Shown here one piece after another: positions 5,823 through 11,690 of a stretch of DNA of 14,470 nt. Source of the DNA: Aquiluna sp. (GTDB lineage Bacteria; Actinomycetota; Actinomycetes; Actinomycetales; Microbacteriaceae); assembly GCA_023260495.1 (NCBI GenBank), contig JALQVB010000021.1, positions 1-14,470 of the forward strand, written 5' to 3'. The position numbers were made by a program, and so were the translations under genes. Below the pieces are notes generated by a model. It had not been told where the DNA came from. It saw only the letters and a list, made by a program, of their open reading frames with translations, and made no database searches. The number at the start of each line of letters is the position of its first letter. Position 1 is the first letter of the stretch.

Positions 5823-7807
5823 TAGACCTGCCTCTTGTCGGCGATGGCGCCCAGAATCTCTTCAATAGCGCTTTCCAGCGGAACGTCATTGCGCTGCTCT
5901 CCTGAGCGATAGCGGAAGCTAACGGTTCCAGCGGCTTGGTCGCGCTCTCCCGCCAAGATCATGAAGGGAACACGGTCGAGAGTGTGCTCGCGGATCTTCT
6001 TCTGCATGCGGTTGTCGCTTCTGTCCACCAAGACCCGGACGCCGCTGGCACGGAGTTTTGCGGCGAAGACCTCGAGATATTCCGCAAACTCATCGGCCAC
6101 TGGGATGCAGGCAACTTGCACCGGTGCCAGCCACGGTGGGAAGTGACCGGCGTAGTGCTCAGTGAGCACGCCAAAGAAGCGCTCGATCGAACCAAACAGG
6201 GCTCGGTGAATCATGATGGGCCTGTGGCGTTCGCCGTCGGCGCCCACATACTCGAGATCGAATCGTTCGGGAAGGTTAAAATCGAGCTGAATAGTGCTCA
6301 TCTGCCAGGTGCGGCCAATGGCGTCCTTGGCCTGCACCGAAATCTTGGGGCCGTAGAACGCTGCTCCGCCTGGATCTGGCACCAAAGTCAGGCCAGAGGC
6401 CTTTGCCACCGATTCCAGAGTTGCTGTGGCCCGGTCCCATATCTCGTCACTACCAACGAACTTTGCGTTCTCTGGGTCGCGGGTGGAAAGCTCCAGATAG
6501 AAATCATTCAGTCCGTAGTCGCGCAGCAGATCGAGCACAAAGCCAAGAACGCTACCAAGCTCGGTCTCAAGCTGCTCGTCAGTCACAAACAGGTGGGCGT
6601 CATCCTGAGTCATACCTCGAACCCGAGTCAGGCCGTGCAGCACTCCAGACTTCTCGTAGCGGTAGACAGAGCCGAATTCGAACATGCGCAGCGGCAACTC
6701 GCGGTAGGAGCGCTGCCGGGAACGGAACACCAAAATGTGGAACGGGCAGTTCATTGGCTTCAGGTAGTAGTCCTGACCCTGCTTGCGCAGATTACCCTCA
6801 GCATCAAATTCGCTGTCCAGCTTCATCGGCGGGAACATGCCGTCGGCATACCACTGCAGGTGGCCGCTGGCTTCAAAAAGGTTTGACTTAGTGATGTGTG
6901 GCGAGTAAACAAACTCGTAGCCGGCTGCCTCGTGCCTCGAGCGCGAGTAATCCTCCATGACACGTCGAATCACGCCGCCCTTGGGGTGAAATACCGCTAG
7001 TCCAGAACCGATTTCATCGGGGAAGCTAAACAAATCAAGCTCAACGCCTAGCTTTCGGTGGTCACGGCGCTGCGCCTCAGCCAGCCGTTCCAGGTATGCA
7101 TCCCGCTCCTCCACTGACGGCCAGGCTGTGCCATAGATGCGCTGTAGTTGTTTGTTGGCCTCATTACCGCGCCAATAGGCAGCTGCGACTCTGGTTAGCG
7201 AGAAACCCTTGCCAATCAATCGAGTGTTTGGAACGTGGGGTCCTCGGCAGAGATCCTGCCAAGCAAGTGACCCGTCCGGATTGACGTTTTGATAAATGGT
7301 CAGCTGACCCTCGCCAACCTCTACGGATCCCTCACCAACGTCCGAGCTCTTCAGTCCGATGAGCTCAAGCTTGTATGGCTCAGCAGCCATCTCCTGGCGT
7401 GCATCAGCATCGCTGACCTCAACACGAACAAACCGCTGCGACTTGCCCACCAGTTCCTTCATGCGCTTCTCGAGCTTTTTGAGATCTTCGGGTGTGAAGG
7501 GGTTTTCAACATCGAAGTCGTAGTAAAAACCGTCTTGAATGGGTGGGCCGATACCGAGCTTTGCCTCGTCAAAGATTTCCTGAACGGCCTGCGCTAGCAG
7601 GTGGGCAGTGGAGTGTCGAAGGATGGCCAAGCCTGCGTCCGACTCGATGGAAATTCCCTCAACCTCAGCGCCCTCATTTAGTTCCCTGGCTAGGTCTTGT
7701 TCTTGGCCGTTAACACGCATTGCAATGATGCTGCGGTCCTCAAACAAGTCGAAGCCGGTGGCACCCTCACTTACCTGGTGAGTTTTCCCATTTAGCTGAA
7801 TCTTCAC
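5822..7807 (-). CDS. thrS: Threonine--tRNA ligase
   Basis: ThrRS charges tRNA-Thr with threonine. The 661-residue product has an N-terminal TGS domain (1-58); an editing domain with H65, H69 and the partner motif C187-RGP-H191, which removes mischarged serine; a class II catalytic core with zinc ligands C354 (MNCPFH), H405 (QDDAH) and H534 (IMIHRALFGS); and an anticodon-binding domain from about 560. All key residues are present and length is usual. The start is GTG at 7807 with AGGAG four bases upstream. The leader before the divergent gene is only 87 bases and no T-box stem or GGTGG-type specifier structure is visible, so tRNA-responsive control of that type is unlikely. TAGACT at 7829-7834 (minus) is a possible -10. 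First gene of the leftward run. Confidence 0.98.
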   Translation of the reverse strand: MKIQLNGKTHQVSEGATGFDLFEDRSIIAMRVNGQEQDLARELNEGAEVEGISIESDAGLAILRHSTAHLLAQAVQEIFDEAKLGIGPPIQDGFYYDFDVENPFTPEDLKKLEKRMKELVGKSQRFVRVEVSDADARQEMAAEPYKLELIGLKSSDVGEGSVEVGEGQLTIYQNVNPDGSLAWQDLCRGPHVPNTRLIGKGFSLTRVAAAYWRGNEANKQLQRIYGTAWPSVEERDAYLERLAEAQRRDHRKLGVELDLFSFPDEIGSGLAVFHPKGGVIRRVMEDYSRSRHEAAGYEFVYSPHITKSNLFEASGHLQWYADGMFPPMKLDSEFDAEGNLRKQGQDYYLKPMNCPFHILVFRSRQRSYRELPLRMFEFGSVYRYEKSGVLHGLTRVRGMTQDDAHLFVTDEQLETELGSVLGFVLDLLRDYGLNDFYLELSTRDPENAKFVGSDEIWDRATATLESVAKASGLTLVPDPGGAAFYGPKISVQAKDAIGRTWQMSTIQLDFNLPERFDLEYVGADGERHRPIMIHRALFGSIERFFGVLTEHYAGHFPPWLAPVQVACIPVADEFAEYLEVFAAKLRASGVRVLVDRSDNRMQKKIREHTLDRVPFMILAGERDQAAGTVSFRYRSGEQRNDVPLESAIEEILGAIADKRQV

Positions 7808-7894
7808 GTTGCTCCTATCAGGGTGCCCAGTCTAGCGACGCACTTAGGCTTACCTTGCTGGCGAATTGGTAAATGTGCCGCCAAAATTGGGACG
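7808..7894. promoter_or_regulatory. Divergent intergenic region thrS / VIT transporter
   Basis: These 87 bases must hold the start signals for both divergent genes. On the minus strand AGGAG (7812-7816) serves thrS, and TAGACT at 7829-7834 is a weak -10 candidate. On the plus strand only a poor ribosome site (TTGGGA) precedes the ATG at 7895 and no convincing promoter hexamers stand out. An imperfect inverted repeat (TTGG at 7866-7869 and CCAA at 7881-7884) is too short to interpret. Confidence 0.35.
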
Positions 7895-8425
7895 ATGAAT
7901 GAAGAAAGAACACTAGAGCGGAAGCTGAACTGGCTACGCGCCGCCGTGCTAGGCGCGAACGATGGAATCGTCTCGATTGCGGGACTTGTCATGGGTGTCG
8001 CAGGCGCTGGCGCCGATTCGCCAACAATCCTGCTCGCTGGTGTTGCGGCTTTGGTCGCTGGGGCAATCTCAATGGGTGGCGGGGAATACGTGAGCGTTTC
8101 CTCACAGCGCGACGCAGAAGTTGCAGCTGGGCGAAGCAAGGAAGAAGTTAATGCCCATCCCTGGGGTGCTGCGTGGAGTTCATTTGTAGCCTTTACTGCT
8201 GGTGCGATACTTCCGCTGATCGCTATCACTGGACCATGGGTGTCCGTGCGAGAAATAGCAACCGTCGTGTCTGTCATAGTTGCACTTGCTCTCACTGGCT
8301 GGTGGGCCGCGTGGGCTGGTGGCTCTCCAATTGCCAAGTCCGTGGTAAGGAATGTTGCAATCAGTATCTTGACGATGGGTATTTCCTACGGAATTGGCGC
8401 TCTATTGGGTATCACTGTTCTCTAA
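7895..8425 (+). CDS. VIT1/CCC1-family metal transporter, short form
   Basis: The 176-residue membrane protein belongs to the VIT1/CCC1 family, which moves Fe2+ or Mn2+ out of the cytosol. Seen: the N-terminal LNWLRAAVLGANDGIVSIAG block (11-30) that defines the family, GGGEYVSVSSQRDAE (61-75), the NPWGA-like HPWGAAWSSF (88-97), and about five membrane segments (15-36, 44-66, 92-113, 120-141, 150-174). The cytosolic metal-binding insert normally found between the second and third segments is absent: QRDAE runs to HPWGA through only 12 residues. The frame can be extended upstream to 7823, but the ATG at 7895 is chosen because family proteins begin just before this block. mqo starts 18 bases downstream. 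Metal and direction are inferred from the family. Confidence 0.9.
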   Translation: MNEERTLERKLNWLRAAVLGANDGIVSIAGLVMGVAGAGADSPTILLAGVAALVAGAISMGGGEYVSVSSQRDAEVAAGRSKEEVNAHPWGAAWSSFVAFTAGAILPLIAITGPWVSVREIATVVSVIVALALTGWWAAWAGGSPIAKSVVRNVAISILTMGISYGIGALLGITVL

Positions 8426-8430
8426 ACCAT

Positions 8431-8436
8431 TACCCT
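8431..8436 (+). promoter_or_regulatory. Candidate -10 box for a leaderless mqo transcript
   Basis: TACCCT fits the actinobacterial TAnnnT pattern and ends seven bases before the GTG of mqo, the spacing expected when transcription starts on the start codon itself. No Shine-Dalgarno is visible between the upstream stop and this GTG. No good -35 hexamer is seen, so co-transcription with the transporter gene remains possible. Confidence 0.35.
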
Positions 8437-8443
8437 TGTAGTC

Positions 8444-9904
8444 GTGCCCAACCCAGAACGTTACGATTTTGCGCTGATCGGCGGCGGAATAATGAGCGCC
8501 ACCCTCGGCGTCATGCTGAAGCTCGCCAACCCCAAAATCAACCTCGTGATGGTTGAGCGCTTGGACGCTGTTGCTCAGGAATCTTCAGATGCTTGGAACA
8601 ACGCTGGCACCGGCCATGCCGCACTTTGTGAACTGAACTACATGCCAGATAGCAAGGATGGCTCACTGCCCGATCCAAGCAAGGCGATTGCCATCAACGA
8701 ACAATTCCAGATTTCCAGAGCTTTTTGGGCTTATTGCGTAGAGAAGGGCATCCTCAAGAACCCAAGCTCTTTCATCAGAACCACACCGCACATGACCTTT
8801 GTTCGCGGTGCTAAGGATGTCGACTACCTGAAGCGCCGCTTCGAATCCCTCCGCACCCAGCCACTCTTCGCCGGCATGAAATACAGCGAGGACCTCGGCG
8901 AGATCGCTGACTGGGCTCCCTTGCTAGCCGATGGTAGACCCTCGACTGAGCCTGTGGCCGCCACCTGGATTGAGCAGGGAACCGACGTTGATTACGGCGC
9001 AATCACCAGGCAACTGGTTGAGTGGCTAGTTGCCAAGGGCATGAAGCTGGAGACCGGGGTTGAGGTCAAGGGCCTACACCAGTACCCAGACAACAGTTGG
9101 CAGCTGTGGTTAGGCTCCAGCTCGCAGCGAATCGTGCAGGCCGACAAGGTCTTCGTGGGTGCCGGAGGATGGGCTCTAAAGCTCATGCAGAGCGCAAAAC
9201 TACCCGAGATTTCCGGCTACGGCACTTTCCCAGTGAGCGGACACTTCCTCAGGACCGATAATCCCGAGCTTGTCGCGCAGCACCTGGCCAAGGTTTACTC
9301 TCAGGCGGCCGTAGGCGCTCCCCCGATGTCGGTGCCACACCTCGACACCCGCGTTGTCGATGGCAAGACGTCCTTGCTATTTGGGCCATTTGCTGGAATC
9401 AACCCCAAGTTCCTCAAGAAGGGCTCGGTGCTTGATCTGCCAAAGTCAGTGCGGCCGGCGAACCTACTCCCCTACATCTCGGTTGCCCTGAAGAACTTCA
9501 GCCTGTTGGTATACCTGATCCGCGAGGTTACGAAGAGCAGGGCTAAGAAGTTTGATTCTCTTCGTGAATTTGTTCCCAAAATCAACGAGTCGGACTGGAC
9601 CTACTACGAGGCCGGACAGCGTGCTCAGATCATCAAGCCGCAGGGCCGACTGGGAGTGCTGCAGTTCGGAACCGAAGTTATCAGCGGCGGCAACGCTTCG
9701 ATTGCTGGTCTATTAGGCGCATCACCGGGGGCATCCGTCTCGGTAGCGGTGATGTTAGATGTCCTAAATAAGCTCGATCTTGAAGACGTCGGCATAGCTG
9801 TTAAGGAACAGGTTGAAGGCCTCAACGGGGGACTTAACGGCTCCACCAGCGCAGCCAAAAGGCACCTAAGCAGAACAGCGAAAATTCTGAATCTGAAGGC
9901 TTAG
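8444..9904 (+). CDS. mqo: Malate:quinone oxidoreductase
   Basis: Mqo is a peripheral membrane FAD enzyme that oxidises malate to oxaloacetate and passes electrons to quinone, serving both the TCA cycle and the respiratory chain. The 486-residue product has the N-terminal dinucleotide-binding motif FALIGGGIMSATLGVML (9-25), the family signature NNAGTGHAALCELNY (52-66), and the C-terminal FAD block GRLGVLQFGTEVISGGNASI followed by GLLGASPGAS. Length matches the family (about 490-500). The start is GTG at 8444, 18 bases after the transporter stop, with no clear Shine-Dalgarno. It ends about 30 bases before the convergent tRNA-Val gene. Confidence 0.97.
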   Translation: MPNPERYDFALIGGGIMSATLGVMLKLANPKINLVMVERLDAVAQESSDAWNNAGTGHAALCELNYMPDSKDGSLPDPSKAIAINEQFQISRAFWAYCVEKGILKNPSSFIRTTPHMTFVRGAKDVDYLKRRFESLRTQPLFAGMKYSEDLGEIADWAPLLADGRPSTEPVAATWIEQGTDVDYGAITRQLVEWLVAKGMKLETGVEVKGLHQYPDNSWQLWLGSSSQRIVQADKVFVGAGGWALKLMQSAKLPEISGYGTFPVSGHFLRTDNPELVAQHLAKVYSQAAVGAPPMSVPHLDTRVVDGKTSLLFGPFAGINPKFLKKGSVLDLPKSVRPANLLPYISVALKNFSLLVYLIREVTKSRAKKFDSLREFVPKINESDWTYYEAGQRAQIIKPQGRLGVLQFGTEVISGGNASIAGLLGASPGASVSVAVMLDVLNKLDLEDVGIAVKEQVEGLNGGLNGSTSAAKRHLSRTAKILNLKA

Positions 9905-9913
9905 TGATTATTT

Positions 9914-9925
9914 GCCCGATCGGGC
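9914..9925. terminator. Weak candidate hairpin between mqo and tRNA-Val
   Basis: The 12-base perfect palindrome GCCCGATCGGGC can fold as a 4-bp GC stem with a GATC loop, in the gap between the convergent ends of mqo and the tRNA cluster. Flanks are AT-rich on both sides (TACTTTCAATTT on plus, AAATAATC on minus) but lack a proper T-run. It may act as a weak two-way terminator, or it may be chance. Confidence 0.25.
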
Positions 9926-9936
9926 TACTTTCAATT

Positions 9937-10011
9937 TGGTGGGCGATACTGGGTTCGAACCAGTGACCTCTTCCGTGTCAGGGAAGCGCGCTACCACTGC
10001 GCCAATCGCCC
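9937..10011 (-). tRNA. tRNA-Val (GAC)
   Basis: On the minus strand it folds as a full cloverleaf: acceptor GGGCGAT/ATCGCCC, D stem GCGC/GCGC, anticodon stem CTTCC/GGAAG around loop CTGACAC (anticodon GAC), and T arm ACTGG-TTCGAAC-CCAGT. Discriminator A is followed by an encoded CCA (9937-9939), giving 75 bases. Last gene of the three-tRNA cluster, 11 bases after tRNA-Cys. Confidence 0.97.
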
Positions 10012-10022
10012 GGGGTGTCAAG

Positions 10023-10093
10023 AGGTGAAGACGGGATTCGAACCCGTGTATACGGCTTTGCAGGCCGCTGCCTCGCCTCTCGGCCACTCCACC
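10023..10093 (-). tRNA. tRNA-Cys (GCA)
   Basis: On the minus strand: acceptor GGTGGAG/CTTCACC with one G-U pair, anticodon stem GCGGC/GCCGT around loop CTGCAAA (anticodon GCA), T arm ACGGG-TTCGAAT-CCCGT, and discriminator U, the usual identity base of tRNA-Cys. The 71-base gene does not encode CCA; the following bases read CTT. Middle member of the cluster. Confidence 0.97.
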
Positions 10094-10108
10094 GTTTCAG
10101 GGTGAAAC
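10094..10108 (-). other. Hairpin in the tRNA-Gly/tRNA-Cys spacer
   Basis: GTTTCA-CCC-TGAAAC on the minus strand forms a perfect 6-bp stem with a 3-base loop that ends exactly at the 5' base of tRNA-Cys. There is no T-run after it, so it is unlikely to be a terminator. It might shape processing of the tri-tRNA precursor; function is unknown. Confidence 0.3.
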
Positions 10109-10115
10109 CTCTGAG

Positions 10116-10188
10116 AGCGGATGACGAGACTCGAACTCGCGACCCCAACCTTGGCAAGGTTGTGCGCTACCAACTGCGCTACATCCGC
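10116..10188 (-). tRNA. tRNA-Gly (GCC)
   Basis: On the minus strand: acceptor GCGGATG/CATCCGC, D arm GCGC-AGTTGGTA-GCGC, anticodon stem CAACC/GGTTG around loop TTGCCAA (anticodon GCC), T arm GCGAG-TTCGAGT-CTCGT, and discriminator U. The 73-base gene lacks an encoded CCA (next bases CTC). First gene of the Gly-Cys-Val cluster, an order common in Actinobacteria. Confidence 0.97.
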
Positions 10189-10211
10189 ATTGCTCTTTCG
10201 GAACGTAGAAG

Positions 10212-10242
10212 ATTATGCCACAAATTCTCCCCCGACATGCAA
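10212..10242 (-). promoter_or_regulatory. Candidate promoter of the tRNA cluster
   Basis: On the minus strand TTGCAT (10237-10242) and CATAAT (10212-10217) resemble -35 and -10 hexamers, with a rather long 19-base spacer. The -10 lies 23 bases before tRNA-Gly, leaving a short 5' leader. The -35 touches the T-run of the amtB terminator, so one gene ends exactly where the next promoter begins. The spacer length lowers confidence. Confidence 0.4.
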
Positions 10243-10275
10243 AAACAGGGGGTGGATTTCTCCACCCCCTGTTTT
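10242..10275. terminator. Rho-independent terminator after amtB
   Basis: A perfect 10-bp stem (CAGGGGGTGG paired with CCACCCCCTG, 10246-10255 with 10262-10271) with a 6-base loop is flanked by four A and four T that extend the pairing. On the minus strand it is followed by TTTTT and lies 11 bases after the amtB stop, so it is the amtB terminator. The A/T symmetry means it can also stop plus-strand transcripts entering from the tRNA side. Confidence 0.9.
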
Positions 10276-10286
10276 ATCCCTATTTA

Positions 10287-11510
10287 TCAGGCCTTTACTT
10301 CGTCGTCCTGACCGAAGCTGTAGGCTGCCTCGCCGTGAACGACCAGGTCGACTCCGGCGATTTCGTCCTCGCTCTTGACTCGGAAGCCGATTGTCTTCTC
10401 AATCGCGAACCCAATGACCAGAGCCAGTACGAAGCTGTAGATCAGCACGCCGAAGGCTGCGATTGCCTGGGCCAGTAGCTGTCCGAAGTCGCCACCGGTG
10501 AATAGACCAGTGTCGAATGCAAAGAAGCCAAGGTACAAAGTTCCAATCAGGCCGGCAACCAAGTGGATGCCCACAACATCTAGCGAGTCGTCGTAGCCGA
10601 GCTTGAACTTCAGCTCAATCGCTAGGGCGGAAACCACACCTGCAATCACACCGAGCACCAATGCCCAGAATGGGCTTACGTTGGCACAGGCCGGAGTGAT
10701 GGCAACTAGACCTGCAACAGCACCGGATGCTGCACCGATCGAGGTGGCCTTGCCCTCCTTGATCTTCTCAACAACCAACCAGCCCAGAACTGCAGCCGCG
10801 GTGGCACCGAGGGTGTTCACGGTAATTAGACCAGCGTTGGCCATTCCGTTTAGGAACTCAGCACCAACGTTGAATCCGAACCAACCGAACCACAGCAGGG
10901 CTGCTCCGAGCAGCACTAGTGGCACGTTGTGAGGCTGCATGATGCCCTTGGCGAATCCAAAGCGCTTACCAAGAACGATGGCTAGTGCAAGGGCAGCTGC
11001 TCCGGCATTGATGTGGACGGCGGTTCCACCGGCGTAGTCGATGACCGCGGGCATGCCCAACAGATCACCGAGCTTCATGATCCAGCCGCCACCCCAGACC
11101 CAAGAGGCCACTGGGAAGTAAACCAGAGTTGACCAAATGCCGGCGAACACCAGCCATGGGCCAAACTTTGCCCGGTCTGCAATAGATCCAGAGATAAGTG
11201 CAACCGTGATGATGGCGAAGGTGGCGCCGAATGCAGCACCGATTAGTCCATCGTTGTCCAGACCCTCAAGACCGAAGGTGGCAAATGGGTTTCCACTGAA
11301 GTCGGTTGGGTTTTCAACGGCACTCATGCTGAATCCATAGAGGATCCAGAGAACGCCAATCAGTGCTAGTGAGCCAAAGCTCATCATCATCATGCTGACG
11401 ACGCTCTTAGCCTTGACCAGTCCTCCGTAGAAGAAGGCAAGTCCAGGTGTCATCAGCAGCACGAATGCGGTCGCGGTTACCGCCCATGCCAAAGATCCTG
11501 TGTCCAACAT
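10287..11510 (-). CDS. amtB: Ammonium transporter (Amt family)
   Basis: Amt proteins are trimeric inner-membrane channels that take up ammonium. The 407-residue product has about 11 membrane segments; the pore twin histidines H166 (DYAGGTAVHINAG) and H316 (DVVGIHLVAG); the ammonium-site aspartate D158; and the conserved C-terminal tail GFRV...EIAGVDLVVHGEAAY, through which PII proteins gate the channel. The start is ATG at 11510 with AAAGGGA upstream. No glnK/PII gene follows; a strong terminator sits 11 bases after the stop, so it is transcribed alone here. Nitrogen control is likely but no convincing GlnR or AmtR box is visible upstream. Confidence 0.96.
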   Translation of the reverse strand: MLDTGSLAWAVTATAFVLLMTPGLAFFYGGLVKAKSVVSMMMMSFGSLALIGVLWILYGFSMSAVENPTDFSGNPFATFGLEGLDNDGLIGAAFGATFAIITVALISGSIADRAKFGPWLVFAGIWSTLVYFPVASWVWGGGWIMKLGDLLGMPAVIDYAGGTAVHINAGAAALALAIVLGKRFGFAKGIMQPHNVPLVLLGAALLWFGWFGFNVGAEFLNGMANAGLITVNTLGATAAAVLGWLVVEKIKEGKATSIGAASGAVAGLVAITPACANVSPFWALVLGVIAGVVSALAIELKFKLGYDDSLDVVGIHLVAGLIGTLYLGFFAFDTGLFTGGDFGQLLAQAIAAFGVLIYSFVLALVIGFAIEKTIGFRVKSEDEIAGVDLVVHGEAAYSFGQDDEVKA

Positions 11511-11690
11511 CTAAATCCCTTTCGTTGTTCATGACCACATGGCCAATGCGGAAGATTCTGAATTGGACTTGTTTCGGAAAATGACTTGCTTCGTAAATTT
11601 TGTGTTACATCAATTCGGCTGGGCCTCGACAGCGGGAAGTGGCTCAGGTGCTCGATGGTTTATTCTTGAAGCAACCCGAGGAGTCCCCCT
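11511..11690. promoter_or_regulatory. Divergent intergenic region amtB / nhaA
   Basis: This 180-base region must contain the promoters of both genes. The stretch 11555-11612 is AT-rich compared with its surroundings. On the minus strand it contains GTAAC and, further on, GAAAC, which resemble GlnR half-sites, but the spacing and intervening halves do not match the consensus. AAAGGGA (amtB) and GAGGAG at 11678-11683 (nhaA) are the ribosome sites. No small reading frame or structured RNA stands out. Confidence 0.4.
11661..11666 (+). promoter_or_regulatory. Candidate -10 box for nhaA
   Basis: TATTCT lies 24 bases before the nhaA ATG, leaving room for a short leader containing the GAGGAG ribosome site. 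No clear -35 hexamer is seen at 16-18 bases upstream. Confidence 0.35.

Noticed and set aside
5936..6886. Long plus-strand open frame (316 codons) opposite thrS
   Set aside because: It is antisense to an intact, motif-complete thrS, shows no recognisable domain, and has no ribosome site; long shadow frames are expected opposite GC-rich genes.
7808..7894. T-box riboswitch for thrS
   Set aside because: The leader space is too short and has no T-box sequence or antiterminator/terminator pair.
7804..8337. Minus-strand open frame (177 codons) opposite the VIT gene
   Set aside because: The product is a low-complexity Ala/Pro/Ser/Thr protein typical of the reverse strand of a membrane-protein gene, and it would collide with the thrS start region.
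10015..10311. Plus-strand open frame through the tRNA cluster (98 codons)
   Set aside because: It runs antisense through tRNA-Cys and tRNA-Gly and the amtB terminator; the GEDGIRTRV and DDETRTRDPN stretches are the well-known spurious translations of antisense tRNA genes.
11581..11690. Sodium- or pH-responsive RNA leader for nhaA
   Set aside because: I see no extended stem structure or known nhaA leader motif; the likely leader after the candidate -10 is only about 17 bases.
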